Source: Ruaniaceae bacterium KH17 (GTDB lineage: Bacteria; Actinomycetota; Actinomycetes; Actinomycetales; Actinomycetaceae). Taken from it: DNA of 64,000 bases. The position numbers were made by a program, and so were the translations under genes. This document shows, piece after piece, positions 19,046-28,539 of this stretch. Position 1 is the first letter of the stretch. Each line of letters begins with the position of its first letter. Under the pieces are notes generated by a model. It was not told the DNA's origin and searched no databases. It was given only the letters and a program-made list of their open reading frames with translations. Location: positions 124,001 through 188,000 of the forward strand of contig FZQV01000001.1 of the NCBI GenBank assembly GCA_900199505.1, given 5' to 3'.

Positions 19046-19759
19046 TTAACTGATAAACCCGAAGAAGATGCCGAACGGCGGAAGCATGAAGGCGAAGAAG
19101 ACCACCGCCGCAACCGTAATCGCAATGGCGTTGATCCAGCCCTCGCGGCGCTTCTTACTCCAGCCCAGCGACGCGATCGCGGACCACACACCGTGCCGCA
19201 CGTGCATCGCAAGCGCGGCGAGCGGGATCATGTAGGCGAGCACCATGTACCAGTTCGAGAATGACGCAACCATCCGCTCGTACGGCGTGAGCATGTGGTA
19301 GTCGCCTCCGATCTGGAAGGTGAGCGTGGTGAAGTGCAGGATGTGGAACACGATGAAGACCAGGATGATCACGCCGCCCCAGCGCATCGTGCGGGACGCA
19401 TAGGTCGTGGCGAGGGTCTGGTGGTTCACGTACTGATCGGTGCCGCGGGCCTTGCGCGCCCGGATCCAGAGCCGCAACGCGGCCTCCACGTGGATGAGGA
19501 GCGAGAGCGCGAGAAGCGCCCGGAACGCCCACAGGAACCACATCGGCGGAATCAGGTGCGGGATCGGATCGCGCAACCACTCGGCGTATCCGTCAAAGGC
19601 CTCTGGGCCCATGAACATCTTGAGGTTGCCGTAGGCATGGAAAACAACGAAGATCACGAAGAAGAGTCCGGAGACTGCCATCGTGATCTTGGTCGCGACT
19701 GAGGTATTCCGCGCCCGCGTCTTGCGGGTCACAGCTTTGCTATCTGATGAAGGGGTCAC
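19046..19759 (-). CDS. sdhC: Succinate dehydrogenase cytochrome b subunit (single anchor)
   Basis: A 237-residue, five-helix type B anchor that binds two haems and the quinone. Candidate haem-ligand histidines lie in FVVFHAYGN, LLIHVEAAL, FHILHF and LAMHVRHGV. There is no sdhD, which fits the one-subunit type. Translation starts at GTG 19759. A minus-strand TAATAT (19766-19771) ends only 6 bases before it, so the operon may be leaderless. Confidence 0.95.
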   Translation of the reverse strand: MTPSSDSKAVTRKTRARNTSVATKITMAVSGLFFVIFVVFHAYGNLKMFMGPEAFDGYAEWLRDPIPHLIPPMWFLWAFRALLALSLLIHVEAALRLWIRARKARGTDQYVNHQTLATTYASRTMRWGGVIILVFIVFHILHFTTLTFQIGGDYHMLTPYERMVASFSNWYMVLAYMIPLAALAMHVRHGVWSAIASLGWSKKRREGWINAIAITVAAVVFFAFMLPPFGIFFGFIS

Positions 19760-19765
19760 GTCCCC

Positions 19766-19771
19766 ATATTA
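19766..19771 (-). promoter_or_regulatory. Candidate -10 box of sdhCAB
   Basis: A strong TAATAT stands 6 bases upstream of the sdhC GTG, which would place the transcription start at or near the start codon. No good -35 box is seen at the usual distance. Confidence 0.45.
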
Positions 19772-19853
19772 GGCAGTCCGGAGCCAGAACTGACCCCCTT
19801 TGGTCCCAATTCGCAACATCGAGTATTTAAATGACAGCAATCTTTCGTTATTG

Positions 19854-20300
19854 CTATTGCAACGTTTTGAGCATGACGACGGCGTCCTGTCCCGTCGCAA
19901 CGTAGTAGTTCGGCCGCACGGCGATGGGTTCGAAGCCGGCGCGCGCATAGAGCCGCTGGGCACCGGCATCATCGGCCCGCACTTCGAGCAGGATCTCGCG
20001 TGCCCCACCTGCGATCGCCTCGTCGAGCAACGCCCGCAGGAGCCGAGCCCCGATCCCCTGCTTCTGATGACTGCGTGCCACACCGATCGTGAGCAGGTCC
20101 GAAACCGGCGCCAGGATCACTCCGCCCCAGCCGATCAGGACGCCGTCCTCAACCACGCTGAGGTAGCTCCGGAATGGGTTGCAGAGCTCATCGGTGTGCG
20201 TGTCGCGACTCCACGCCTCCGGCCCAAACAGGTCCAGGTCCAAGGCGACGATCGCGTCCAGGTCCGCCATCGTCGTCGGCCTGATCGTGCTAGGAGGCAC
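19854..20300 (-). CDS. rimI: Ribosomal protein S18 N-acetyltransferase-like GNAT enzyme
   Basis: A 148-residue GNAT-fold acetyltransferase. By position beside tsaB it is RimI, which acetylates the N-terminus of ribosomal protein S18. The start STIRPTTMADLDAIVALDLD, the acetyl-CoA loop HQKQGIGARLLRAL and the C-terminal DAGAQRLYARAGFEPIAVRPNYY are typical. GTG 20300 is preferred because it begins the conserved IRP(A/T)T segment and overlaps tsaB by 11 bases; an ATG lies ten residues further in. The 3' end and the adjoining spacer are clearly AT-richer than their surroundings. Confidence 0.93.
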   Translation of the reverse strand: MPPSTIRPTTMADLDAIVALDLDLFGPEAWSRDTHTDELCNPFRSYLSVVEDGVLIGWGGVILAPVSDLLTIGVARSHQKQGIGARLLRALLDEAIAGGAREILLEVRADDAGAQRLYARAGFEPIAVRPNYYVATGQDAVVMLKTLQ

Positions 20301-20901
20301 GCTTCCGCCCTGCCGAGGCGTGGATGTCCGGGCGGCGCAGGTAGAGCGGCTCGGTCGGCTGCTCGGCGCCCCAGCGCGCAGTGGCGATGCGCGCGAGGAC
20401 TGCCGGATCGACGGCGAGATCCCGCCCCGGCAGCGCCTCCGGGTAGAGCCGCGCACCGGCACCCACGAGCGTGCCCCGAATCGCCACATCCTCGGGAATG
20501 GCGACGGCGAAAGGATCGATGAGCTCGACGTCGTCGGCCCCGAGAGGCCGATAGCTCGCCCAGAAGACCTCCTTGCGCCGGGCATCCGTGGCGACAGTGA
20601 TCTCGGCGGCCCCGGCATCGAGCGCCTGGCGGGCGAGCGCATCCAGCGAGGGAACGCCCACCACGGGGATGCCACGCGCGGCGGCGAGCGCCCGCGCCGT
20701 CACGATGCCCACGCGCAGACCGGTGAACGGCGCCGGCCCGGTGCCGACCACGATCGCGTCCGACTCCGGCAACTCGGCGAGCATGGGAGCAAGGTGCTCG
20801 GCGTGGCCGCGTGAATCGGCGTTCGCACGCCGCTCCACGGCCGTGCCATCAACGAAGGCCACCGAGGTGCCCTCGGAGGTATCGATCGCAAGCCACTTCA
20901 T
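20290..20901 (-). CDS. tsaB: tRNA t6A biosynthesis protein TsaB
   Basis: A 203-residue inactive TsaD paralogue that forms the TsaB-TsaD heterodimer needed for t6A synthesis. The N-terminus MKWLAIDTSEGTSVAF, GHAEHLAPMLAEL and GTGPAPFTGLRVGIVTARAL are diagnostic. Its start overlaps the stop of the upstream secreted-protein gene (ATGA), so both are cotranscribed. Its end overlaps rimI. Confidence 0.96.
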   Translation of the reverse strand: MKWLAIDTSEGTSVAFVDGTAVERRANADSRGHAEHLAPMLAELPESDAIVVGTGPAPFTGLRVGIVTARALAAARGIPVVGVPSLDALARQALDAGAAEITVATDARRKEVFWASYRPLGADDVELIDPFAVAIPEDVAIRGTLVGAGARLYPEALPGRDLAVDPAVLARIATARWGAEQPTEPLYLRRPDIHASAGRKRAS

Positions 20902-21587
20902 CGTCTTTCACGTTCCTTTCTGACCGCCACGGTGGTCGCCACGAGCACGAGCACGCTCACGATCACCAACGCGGCGGTCATGACCACCCTGCTGCTATCC
21001 ACCTCCGGCGCGGGTTCGGGGGTCTCGCGAGCCTCCAGCGTTCCGTTCCAATCGCGCACGTAGTCCTGGATTGACGCGATCGGCATCGGGCCCGCGAGGA
21101 CCGCCAGCGCCTCATCGGTGAGAGGGCGGACCTCCCCATCAACGAGCGAGAACCAGGCGTTCAGACTGTTATCGAAGACGAGTTCCGTTGAGGAGGCTAC
21201 TGCGGCACGGCCGAACCGGCTCGTCCAGATCACGGCGGAGTGGGTGACGGCGCCCTCCGTGACGTCCACGATGAGACCGCCACTGATCTCCTCACGCGGC
21301 TCGTCGTCCTCCGCAACCGAGACGGTCACCGGGGAGACCCACCGGTCCGTCTCGATGAGCGGCTCCCCGGCTCCGCCCATGAGGTAGCTCTCGGACCAGG
21401 TCCACGCCTGGACGGGGGCGCCGAGGGAGAGCGTCTCTTCCTCGAGGTTCGGGATGTTCGGATCGGCGACGATGGTGGCGATTCCATCCTCCGCGAGCCA
21501 GGTCGTCACGGGTTCGGGCGCGTCCGCCGCCTGGGCTGCTGGGGCCGCCAAGAGTAGCGCCGTCAGCAACGCGATAAGTGTCCCCAC
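20898..21587 (-). CDS. Secreted, membrane-tethered protein of unknown function in the t6A operon
   Basis: I do not recognise a family. The 229-residue product has a clear signal peptide (GTLIALLTALLLAAPAAQA), an extracellular region of about 175 residues with no cysteine or obvious motif, and a C-terminal helix (VVMTAALVIVSVLVLVATTV) ending RKERERR: a type I topology. There is no LPXTG. It starts near a REP element. GTG 21587 puts the signal peptide at the N-terminus. An ATG at 21626 would read through repeat DNA. The stop overlaps tsaB by four bases. A cell-surface protein between tsaE and tsaB is unexpected, and its link to t6A is unknown. Confidence 0.75.
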   Translation of the reverse strand: MGTLIALLTALLLAAPAAQAADAPEPVTTWLAEDGIATIVADPNIPNLEEETLSLGAPVQAWTWSESYLMGGAGEPLIETDRWVSPVTVSVAEDDEPREEISGGLIVDVTEGAVTHSAVIWTSRFGRAAVASSTELVFDNSLNAWFSLVDGEVRPLTDEALAVLAGPMPIASIQDYVRDWNGTLEARETPEPAPEVDSSRVVMTAALVIVSVLVLVATTVAVRKERERR

Positions 21588-21621
21588 GATCCTGCACGTA
21601 GGGCGCAGCCCGGCCAGACCC

Positions 21622-21753
21622 GTCATCCTGCGCGTAGGGCGTAGCCCAGAGTCGCAGGATCCAGGGGTGACATCCACGTACGTCCTGGATCCTGCGACTC
21701 CGCTTCTGATTTCGACTCGCTTCGCTCGCTCAATCCGGGTCGCTCGGGGTGAC
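21622..21753. repeat. REP-like element, copy d (chimeric)
   Basis: The left half is standard (GTCATCCTGCGCG to GCAGGATCCA), and the right half starts TGGATCCTGCGACTCCGCTT. The right half then switches to TTCGACTCGCTTCGCTCGCT, a second repeat family also seen near 2066 and 44990, before ending GGGTGACGAG. It lies within the operon, between tsaE and the secreted-protein gene. Confidence 0.8.
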
Positions 21754-21763
21754 GAGGTGAGAC

Positions 21764-22240
21764 TCACAGCTCGACCCCGTCCCAGCGGGGGCCGTGCGTG
21801 GTGATGCTGAGGTGGCGGGGTTCGTCGCCCATGGGGTCGCCCGCGTCGGCGCCACGGGGACGCTCGATCGCGATTTCAAGCCGATCCTCGGCCAGCACTT
21901 CGGCGATGCCTTCGCCCCACTCGACCACGGTCACGGAGTCCTCAAGCGAGGCGTCGAGGTCCAACGCATCCAGTTCGTCCAGCCCGCTCAAGCGGTAGGC
22001 GTCCACATGCACCAGACCCGGCCCTGCGCCGTCGGCCGAACGATGTGTACGTGCAATCACAAACGTGGGCGAGGCGACCGTCCCTGTGACGGCGAGACCT
22101 TCCCCGATCCCCTTGGTGAGGGTGGTCTTGCCCGCGCCGAGGCCGCCGTGCAGGAGCACGAGGTCCCCGGGGCGGAGCTGCGCGGCGAGCCGCCGACCGA
22201 ACTCGCGCATGTCTTCGGACGTGGCGATCGTTAGTTCCAT
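21764..22240 (-). CDS. tsaE: tRNA t6A biosynthesis ATPase TsaE
   Basis: A 158-residue P-loop protein that drives the TsaBD cycle. The Walker A is HGGLGAGKTTLTKGIGEGL, followed by SPTFVIAR, the conserved HVDAYRL and VTVVEWGEG. Its ATG overlaps the last 10 bases of alr, so the two are cotranslated. The C-terminus is slightly extended with Asp/Arg-rich sequence. Confidence 0.96.
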   Translation of the reverse strand: MELTIATSEDMREFGRRLAAQLRPGDLVLLHGGLGAGKTTLTKGIGEGLAVTGTVASPTFVIARTHRSADGAGPGLVHVDAYRLSGLDELDALDLDASLEDSVTVVEWGEGIAEVLAEDRLEIAIERPRGADAGDPMGDEPRHLSITTHGPRWDGVEL

Positions 22241-23352
22241 GTGCCCTCCTCGATCGGGGCGTCCACGTAGACGCGCGGCACGCTCCGGCCGAGCTGAGTG
22301 GTGATGGTGTAGTTGATGGTATCCGCGGCGCGCGCCCAGTCCTCGGCGCGCGGGCCGTCCGGACCGAACAGGACCACGGGATCGCCCGCCTGCGCCGGGA
22401 TGTCACCGAGGTCCACCACGAACTGGTCCATGCAAATCCGCCCCACCTGCGGCACGGTGCGGCCGTTAACGGCGACGGCGGTGCGATTCGAGGCCTGGCG
22501 GGGCAGGCCGTCCGCGTAGCCGAGTGGGATATCGGCGAGCCACGTTGGCCCGACGACGGCGGTGTGGCCATAGGAGACCGGCGTCCCCTCCGGCACATGC
22601 TTGGTTTGGAACACTTCGGTCTCCAGCCGCATCGCGGGAACGAGGCCGTGGGTGCGCGGGTCCGAGCCGTCCGGCGGGAGTCCATACATCGCAACGCCCA
22701 CGCGGACCAGATCCAAGTGCGTGGCGGGGTGGAACATGAGGCCGCCCGATGCGGCGAGGTGTCGGATGTGGTGGCCGAGGCCGAGTGCCGTCGCGGCGGT
22801 GTCAGCGCGCTCGAAGAGCTCGAGTTGCTCGGCGGTGGTGGTCAGTTCCGGCTCATCGGCGCGGGCGAGGTGTGACCAGACGGCCACGGGGGCCAACTCG
22901 CGGCGGGCGAGGACGTCGTGGATGAGCGTGTCCCAGTCCTCGATCCGGGCGCCACCGCGGGCCATGCCCGTGTCGATCTTGAGGTGCACTCGCGCGGTGG
23001 TACCGGCCTTCGCCGCGGCCGCGGCGACCTGCGCCGCCTGGCTCGGGGTCGAGACACCAATCTGAATGCCGGCCGCGACGACCGGGCTGAGGTCTTCGTG
23101 CTGGCCGTAGATCCAGGTGAATGCGCGCGGCACGGGCACCTCGCGCACCACCGTGAGCGCCTCGGTAGCCTGCGCGATTCCGATCCATTGGGCGCCCGTC
23201 TCGATCGCGGCCCGCGCGGTCTCGACGGCGCCGTGCCCGTAGCCGTCCGCCTTCACGATCGCCATGAACTCGGCGTCCGTGCGCGCGGCCAGCGTGGCCA
23301 CGTTGTGCCGGATGGCCGCAAGGTTCACCACGGCCCGAGCAGGAAAGCGCAT
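22231..23352 (-). CDS. alr: Alanine racemase
   Basis: A 373-residue PLP enzyme that makes D-alanine for peptidoglycan. The PLP lysine is in AIVKADGYGHGA. The second-half catalytic tyrosine region is GTPVSYGHT, and GRICMDQFVVDLG is conserved. The ATG at 23352 gives MRFPARAVVNLAAIRHN, the usual start. Upstream in-frame codons run into repeat-rich intergenic DNA. It is followed by tsaE with a 10-base overlap, an order common in actinobacteria. Confidence 0.96.
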   Translation of the reverse strand: MRFPARAVVNLAAIRHNVATLAARTDAEFMAIVKADGYGHGAVETARAAIETGAQWIGIAQATEALTVVREVPVPRAFTWIYGQHEDLSPVVAAGIQIGVSTPSQAAQVAAAAAKAGTTARVHLKIDTGMARGGARIEDWDTLIHDVLARRELAPVAVWSHLARADEPELTTTAEQLELFERADTAATALGLGHHIRHLAASGGLMFHPATHLDLVRVGVAMYGLPPDGSDPRTHGLVPAMRLETEVFQTKHVPEGTPVSYGHTAVVGPTWLADIPLGYADGLPRQASNRTAVAVNGRTVPQVGRICMDQFVVDLGDIPAQAGDPVVLFGPDGPRAEDWARAADTINYTITTQLGRSVPRVYVDAPIEEGTWN

Positions 23353-23409
23353 GGGACCTATCTTAGATCCCGCACGCGCCGCGCCTCTCGTATCCCAGCC
23401 CCCGCGTGC

Positions 23410-23488
23410 TTTTCGCACTCACCTGAGTGGCAAAAGCCCGCACGGGTCCCATTTCGCGTCCGTTTGGCACTCACGTGAGTGGCAAACG
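23410..23488. repeat. Two tandem near-perfect palindromes
   Basis: The first is centred near 23422 (TTTTCGCACTCA / TGAGTGGCAAAA). The second, CGTTTGGCACTCACGTGAGT and onwards (23461-23488), is near-perfect over 28 bases. Both share the core GCACTCAC-TGAGTGGC. They lie between alr and the lipoprotein gene, upstream of alr, and could be protein-binding sites or repeated hairpins. Confidence 0.7.
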
Positions 23489-23638
23489 TCCGGGCGCGAG
23501 GGGCGAATGAGGCGGGCGGCGCGGGAGTCTACGTGGGACCGTCAGAGCGTCCACCGCAGGTGGGCGCAGGTCCAAGGGGAGCTCACGAGATGCCCGAGCC
23601 ACGAGTGCCCGCGGTTCCGACGCTATTTGCGAGACCTG

Positions 23639-24079
23639 TTAGTACCAGATCCTGTCGTCCTGGACGAGGAAGAGGTCATTGATGTGGGCGATGTCATCCG
23701 GCGAGTAGTCGCCGCATTGGTCCGTCCACACTGCACCCGGCCGGACCCATCCACCGCCGTAGCTAAACTCCTGCCCCTCGATCGCATAGAGCTTGCCGTT
23801 CTTCTCCTCCATCACCGCCCGGACGCCGTTGCCAAACTCGATGCCAACAGCGTTCGGGAACACAACGGGCTCCGGCAACCGATCGTCGTCGGGAGAGAGA
23901 ATCATCGTGCAGCCCTCGTCAGAGAACGCGAGCCGGCCTTCAATAAGTGCATCCATTCCCCCGTCCCTGCCCCACTTGTGCGTGGGAATCTCGAACCGCT
24001 CGGCACCTTCCGGCGTTGCCGCACTACAGGCCGCGAGCTGTAGCGTTATCAGCCCGACGGCGATCACTCGAGTTCCCAT
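23639..24079 (-). CDS. Putative lipoprotein, unknown function
   Basis: A 146-residue product with a lipoprotein signal: MGTRVIAVGLITLQLAACSA, with Cys18 in the lipobox LAAC. The ATG at 24079 follows AGGAGG at good spacing. The longer in-frame extension upstream reads through REP DNA and is rejected. The mature part has two cysteines (in EGCTMILSPD and DQCGDYSPDD) that could pair, an FPNAVGIEFGNGV segment and a C-terminal YSPDDIAHINDLF. I recognise no family. It stands alone between alr and a duplicated REP region. Confidence 0.8.
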   Translation of the reverse strand: MGTRVIAVGLITLQLAACSAATPEGAERFEIPTHKWGRDGGMDALIEGRLAFSDEGCTMILSPDDDRLPEPVVFPNAVGIEFGNGVRAVMEEKNGKLYAIEGQEFSYGGGWVRPGAVWTDQCGDYSPDDIAHINDLFLVQDDRIWY

Positions 24080-24140
24080 AACGGCCTCCTTACCCCGGAT
24101 GTCTCCAGACAGCGCCCGATCCTGACTGATATCCGCGAAC

Positions 24141-24237
24141 GTGTTACCCTGCGCGAAGTCGCAGGGTCCAGTCCCTACGGACGGGTCATCTCGCGTCCAT
24201 GGATTCTGCGATTCCGCTTCGCTCCACGCAGGATGAC
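24141..24237. repeat. REP-like element, copy e1, inside a 118-bp duplication
   Basis: A REP copy contained in the left unit (24149-24266) of a direct repeat. The right unit is 24355-24472. I count two differences over 118 bases. The left unit ends with bases identical to the end of nnr, including its stop codon. Confidence 0.85.
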
Positions 24238-24472
24238 GGAGGTGTGGCCCGATCAAGAGTCCAGGAGTCGGCGTGGGGTACGCCGTTCCTGCGCGCTCAG
24301 GCGACGGGCCGCTACGGCTGGGGGGTAGTGGCACGGCAGCTGCTCGCGTGATCACTGCGCGAAGTCGCAGGGTCCAGTCCCTACGGACGGGTCATCTCGC
24401 GTCCATGGATCCTGCGATTCCGCTTCGCTCCACGCAGGATGACGGGGGTGTGGCCCGATCAAGAGTCCAGGA
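24149..24472. repeat. 118-bp direct duplication including the nnr 3' end
   Basis: The units at 24149-24266 and 24355-24472 are nearly identical and 206 bases apart. Each contains a REP element plus GTGTGGCCCGATCAAGAGTC. The right unit overlaps the last codons and stop of nnr. Between the units, minus-strand DNA (24267-24354) has an open frame that ends RRLLDS at the duplicated stop, reminiscent of RRFLDS at the end of nnr. This fits a segmental duplication that left a gene-tail remnant. Confidence 0.8.
24351..24443. repeat. REP-like element, copy e2
   Basis: The right-hand REP copy, directly downstream of nnr. It begins CACTGCGCGAAGTCGCAGGG and ends ACGCAGGATGAC. Confidence 0.82.
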
Positions 24473-26087
24473 AGCGGCGGAGGACTGTCGTGACGGCTCG
24501 CGGGAGGTCCGAAGCGCGCAGGGGGCCGGTGATCTCGTGCGAGGCGGCGCCATGCAGCCACGCGGCGGAGGCCGCGATCTCGGCGAGGTCGCGCGGGCTC
24601 AACGGCGCACCCTCGTCCTCCGCGCGGGCCTGGCGCCCGGCGAGCAGCGCCCCCGTGATCCCCGCGAGCACATCGCCAGTGCCCGCCGTTGCGAGCCACG
24701 AGGTGCCGGCATCTACGGTCAGAATGGGGCCGCCGTCGGGAGCGGCCACCACGGTTGAGGCACCCTTCAGCAGAACCACGGCGTTGAGTTCCACAGCGGC
24801 ACGCGCGGCGAACGCGGCGGGCTCGGCCTCGATCTCCTGCCGCGAGACGTTCAGGATCAAGGACAACTCCCCCGCGTGCGGGGTGAGGATCGCACCCGCA
24901 GCGTGCGGCTCACGGGCGCGGTGCACGGCCGCGCCGGCATCGAGCACGAGCGGCACCGGCCGCAGCCCGAGCCCGAGCCCGGCGCCACCGGGTCCGAGCA
25001 CCATCGCCTGCACCCGGCCCGGCGCGGTGACCACCTCGGGTTCCTGGCGCGGCATATCCGAGACCTCGCCGAGATAACGCACCATCCCCACGCCACACGC
25101 GAGCGCACCCTCGCAGGCGAGCCGCCCGGCGCCCGGGTACTCGTCCGTCCCCGCCGCGATCCCCACCACGCCGCGCGTGTACTTGTGGTCCTCCCAGCGC
25201 GGCCAGGCGATCGTGTCCGCGGTATCGGCGCCGGTCCAGCGGGCCACCGTGGCGTCGCTCGGATCGAGTGGTAAGCCGAGGTCGACGACGTCGATTCGGC
25301 CAGCGATCGAATCGGCCGGCGGAAGGAGTAGCCCGGCTTTGGCGGCACCCATCGTCACCGTGACATGCGCGGGAAGGACTGTCTCGGGCATCGCACCGGT
25401 GTCCCCCACTCCGGAGGGGGTGTCCACGGCGATCACCACGGGCTCGTCCGGCGAGGCTTGGCGTTCGGCGTCCAGCGCGAGCACGATCGAGCGCAGCGGC
25501 TCGCGTAGCGCGCCGGTCACACCGATCCCGGCGAGTCCGTCCAGCCACACGCCGGCCCGCCGCGCGGTGGTGATCAGCCCGTCTAGATCGGCCAGCGCGA
25601 TCCGTGTGGTCGGCGCGCCTTCGGGTAGGACGCCAGCAGTGCCACCGGGCCATGCCGGAGAAACGCCGTCAGCACTCACATCCTCAGCCGACGGAGTGTG
25701 TGCCGGGTCCGCGCCATCGCCTTCGGGAGCGTGCACATCGGCCGCGCCGGGCCCCGCAACCTCGGGAACGACCCGAACGATCCGCACTCCCGCGGCACGC
25801 GCTGCGGCGAGCCCGTCCTCGTGCACGCGCGGCGCACACAACGCTGCCCACGCCTGCACCCCGCGCCGCTGCAGCTCGACCGCCGCCCACAAAGCATCGC
25901 CGCCGTTATTACCGCCGCCCACGAGCGAAAGCACCACCGAGCCCGGCACGCGTTGCCCGCGCGCACGGATCTCGCGAGTCGCCGTGTACGCGAGCGCGAG
26001 CGCCGCGTGCCGCATCAGCGGCACTCCGGCCGCCAGCAGCGGCGCCTCGGCCACGCGAATCGTCTCGGCGCTGTATCCGCGAATCAC
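24459..26087 (-). CDS. nnr: Bifunctional NAD(P)H-hydrate epimerase/dehydratase
   Basis: A 542-residue repair enzyme for damaged NAD(P)H. The N-terminal epimerase half (about 1-240) has [13 protein letters not shown] and [11 protein letters not shown]. The C-terminal ADP-dependent dehydratase half (about 270-540) has the ribokinase-like signatures [25 protein letters not shown] and [18 protein letters not shown]. An Ala/Pro/Gly-rich insert near 115-160 separates parts of the epimerase. It overlaps acpS by four bases. Its 3' end lies inside a duplicated REP segment. Confidence 0.95.
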   Translation of the reverse strand: MIRGYSAETIRVAEAPLLAAGVPLMRHAALALAYTATREIRARGQRVPGSVVLSLVGGGNNGGDALWAAVELQRRGVQAWAALCAPRVHEDGLAAARAAGVRIVRVVPEVAGPGAADVHAPEGDGADPAHTPSAEDVSADGVSPAWPGGTAGVLPEGAPTTRIALADLDGLITTARRAGVWLDGLAGIGVTGALREPLRSIVLALDAERQASPDEPVVIAVDTPSGVGDTGAMPETVLPAHVTVTMGAAKAGLLLPPADSIAGRIDVVDLGLPLDPSDATVARWTGADTADTIAWPRWEDHKYTRGVVGIAAGTDEYPGAGRLACEGALACGVGMVRYLGEVSDMPRQEPEVVTAPGRVQAMVLGPGGAGLGLGLRPVPLVLDAGAAVHRAREPHAAGAILTPHAGELSLILNVSRQEIEAEPAAFAARAAVELNAVVLLKGASTVVAAPDGGPILTVDAGTSWLATAGTGDVLAGITGALLAGRQARAEDEGAPLSPRDLAEIAASAAWLHGAASHEITGPLRASDLPRAVTTVLRRFLDS

Positions 26088-26437
26088 GTCTCCGCCACCA
26101 CCATCGCGATCGCCACGCCCCCGTCGTGGGACAACGAGAGATGCCAGGAGTTGATCCCCCGGGACCGAGCCACCTCCAAGACGGAACCCGTCACCGAAAG
26201 CGAGGGAACGCCGTCGGCCGAAACCACGACCTCGCAGTCATGCCAGCGCATCCCCCAGGGGGAACCGAGCGCCTTGGCCACGGCCTCCTTCGCGGCGAAG
26301 CGCGCCGCCAGAGACTCGGGCGGCAGGCACCGCTCGGCCTCCGTGAAGAGCCGCTCGGCGAGGCGCGGGCGGCGTGCAATCGCATCCGTGACGCGCTCAA
26401 TCGAGGCCACGTCCACCCCGATCCCCACCACGGCCAT
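26084..26437 (-). CDS. acpS: Holo-[acyl-carrier-protein] synthase
   Basis: A 117-residue enzyme that transfers phosphopantetheine from CoA to ACP for fatty acid synthesis. Mg-binding motifs are [12 protein letters not shown] and [13 protein letters not shown]. The C-terminal [16 protein letters not shown] is typical. It overlaps nnr at its end and lies 2 bases after glmS, so glmS-acpS-nnr is one operon. Confidence 0.96.
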   Translation of the reverse strand: MAVVGIGVDVASIERVTDAIARRPRLAERLFTEAERCLPPESLAARFAAKEAVAKALGSPWGMRWHDCEVVVSADGVPSLSVTGSVLEVARSRGINSWHLSLSHDGGVAIAMVVAET

Positions 26438-26439
26438 GG

Positions 26440-28296
26440 CTACTCCACCGTGACGGACTTGGCGAGGTTGCGCGGCTGGTCCACGTCGAGGCCCTTCGCG
26501 GAGGCCAGCTCGCAGGCGAAGATCTGCAGTGGCACCACCATCAGGAGCGGCAGCATCAGCGTAGGGGCCTGTGGGATGCGGAAGATGATGTCCGCGTACG
26601 GCTCCACGTCGTGATCGCCCTCCTCGGCGATCACCAACGTGCGGGCCCCGCGGGCGCGCACCTCTTGGATGTTCGAAACCACCTTCTGGTGTAGCTCGGG
26701 GCGGCGCGGCGTGGGGGTCACGATGAACACGGGCTGGCCCTCGGCGATCAGCGCGATCGGGCCGTGCTTCAGCTCACCCGCGGCGAAGCCTTCCGCGTGG
26801 ATGTAGGCGAGTTCCTTGAGCTTCAGCGCGCCCTCCATCGCCACCGGGTAGCCCACATGGCGTCCGAGGAACAGCACCGAGGTCGTGTCCTGCATCTCGC
26901 GCGCCACCTCGCGGATGTGGTCCGCGTTGTCCAGAATGCGCTGGACCTTCTCGGGGATTGCGCCAAGCTCGTCGAGGTAGCCGGCGATCTCGTCCACGTA
27001 CTTGTTGCCGCGCAACTGCGCGAGGTAGAGCCCGAGCAGGTAGCAGGCGGTGATCTGCGCGAGGAACGCCTTGGTGGAGGCCACCGCCACCTCGGGCCCG
27101 GCGTGGGTGTAGAGCACGGCGTCGGACTCGCGGGCGATCGTGGAGCCGTAGGTGTTGACGATCGCGAGCACCTTCGAGCCCTGCTCGCGCGCGTGCCGCA
27201 CGGCCTGCAGCGTGTCCATGGTCTCGCCGGATTGCGTAATCGCCACCACCAGCGTCTTCTCCGAGACCACGGCATCGCGGTAGCGGAACTCGTGCGCGAG
27301 CTCCACCTCCACGGGGATCCGGCACCAGTGCTCGATCGCGTATTTCGCCACGTGCCCCGCATAGGCGGCGGTGCCACAGGCCACCACGATGATCTTGTCC
27401 ACCGAACGCAGCACGGACTCTTCGATCCGCAGCTCGTCCAATTGTAGGAAGCCGCGGTCATCTGTGCGGCCGAGCAGGGTATCCGCCACGGCCTTCGGCT
27501 GGTCGTGGATCTCCTTGTCCATGAAGGTCGCGAACCCACCCTTCACGGCGGTCGAGGCGTCCCAATCCACGTCATACTCGCGCGGGGTGACCGTGTTGCC
27601 CTCGGTGTCGATCACCTCGATCGAGTCCGGGGTAATCGTGACGATCTGGTCCTGGCCCAGTTCGAGCGCGTGCCGAGTGTGCGAGATGAACGCCGAGACA
27701 TCCGAGCCCATGAAGTTCTCGCCATCCCCCCGCCCGACGACGAGCGGTGAGTTGCGCCGCGCCCCCACCACCGTTTGGGGCAGGGAGGCGTGCACGGCGA
27801 GGAGCGTGAAGGCACCATCGAGCCGGGTTGCCACCTGGCGCATCGCCTCGGTGAGATCGCCCGTCTGATCGAAGGCGCGGGCCACGAGATGGGCCGCCAC
27901 CTCGGTGTCGGTCTCGGAGGCGAAGGGAACGCCGTCGGCCTCGAGCTCCTGCCGCAACTCGCGGAAGTTCTCAATGATCCCGTTGTGGATGAGCGCAAGC
28001 TTGCCATCTGCGGAGACGTGCGGGTGGGCGTTCGCATCGGTGGGGCCGCCGTGCGTGGCCCAGCGCGTGTGGCCGATCCCGGCGGTGGCGGGCGGCAGCG
28101 GATGCTCCGCGAGTGCAGTGGTGAGATTGGTGAGTTTGCCCGAGCGCTTGGCCCACGCGAGCCCGCCCTCGGTCACGAGCGCCACGCCGGCCGAGTCGTA
28201 GCCGCGGTACTCGAGGCGCGCGAGGCCCTCAAGAACCACATCGAGGGGGCGAGTTGAGGGTTCGGCCGGGCCAACGTATCCAACGATTCCACACAT
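26440..28296 (-). CDS. glmS: Glucosamine-fructose-6-phosphate aminotransferase
   Basis: Makes glucosamine-6-phosphate from fructose-6-phosphate and glutamine. The 618-residue protein starts MCGIVGYVG, with Cys2 as the glutaminase nucleophile, followed by [10 protein letters not shown] and HTRWATHG. Two SIS sugar-isomerase domains follow, including TQSGETMDT, and the C-terminus ends NLAKSVTVE as in the family. The ATG at 28296 is fixed by the Cys2 requirement. I see no glmS ribozyme, as expected for actinobacteria. Confidence 0.98.
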   Translation of the reverse strand: MCGIVGYVGPAEPSTRPLDVVLEGLARLEYRGYDSAGVALVTEGGLAWAKRSGKLTNLTTALAEHPLPPATAGIGHTRWATHGGPTDANAHPHVSADGKLALIHNGIIENFRELRQELEADGVPFASETDTEVAAHLVARAFDQTGDLTEAMRQVATRLDGAFTLLAVHASLPQTVVGARRNSPLVVGRGDGENFMGSDVSAFISHTRHALELGQDQIVTITPDSIEVIDTEGNTVTPREYDVDWDASTAVKGGFATFMDKEIHDQPKAVADTLLGRTDDRGFLQLDELRIEESVLRSVDKIIVVACGTAAYAGHVAKYAIEHWCRIPVEVELAHEFRYRDAVVSEKTLVVAITQSGETMDTLQAVRHAREQGSKVLAIVNTYGSTIARESDAVLYTHAGPEVAVASTKAFLAQITACYLLGLYLAQLRGNKYVDEIAGYLDELGAIPEKVQRILDNADHIREVAREMQDTTSVLFLGRHVGYPVAMEGALKLKELAYIHAEGFAAGELKHGPIALIAEGQPVFIVTPTPRRPELHQKVVSNIQEVRARGARTLVIAEEGDHDVEPYADIIFRIPQAPTLMLPLLMVVPLQIFACELASAKGLDVDQPRNLAKSVTVE

Positions 28297-28539
28297 GCGC
28301 CCAAGTCTAGACGCCGCACCTTTCCCATCGTGAACGCGGGTCGTGTCCACCCGCCCCGAATCGCCCGCAACTCGCCGCCACACCGTAGCTCGCCCCAACA
28401 CCGGCTTGTGGGAGAGCTACGTCATGGCACAGTGGCATGACATGGCCCTCCCACAGCGCGCATCGGGCTCTTGCGAGCGCCGAGCCACGAGGCGGCTGCG
28501 CCGCGCGACGTGCGGGTGGTGACCCGTAAGATGTGCGCT

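Noticed and set aside
24080-24355. N-terminal extension of the lipoprotein through REP DNA
   Set aside because: The lipobox signal begins at ATG 24079 after AGGAGG; the extension is repeat translation.
28297-28539. glmS ribozyme or riboswitch upstream of glmS/coaA
   Set aside because: No conserved ribozyme core is visible and actinobacteria do not normally carry it.
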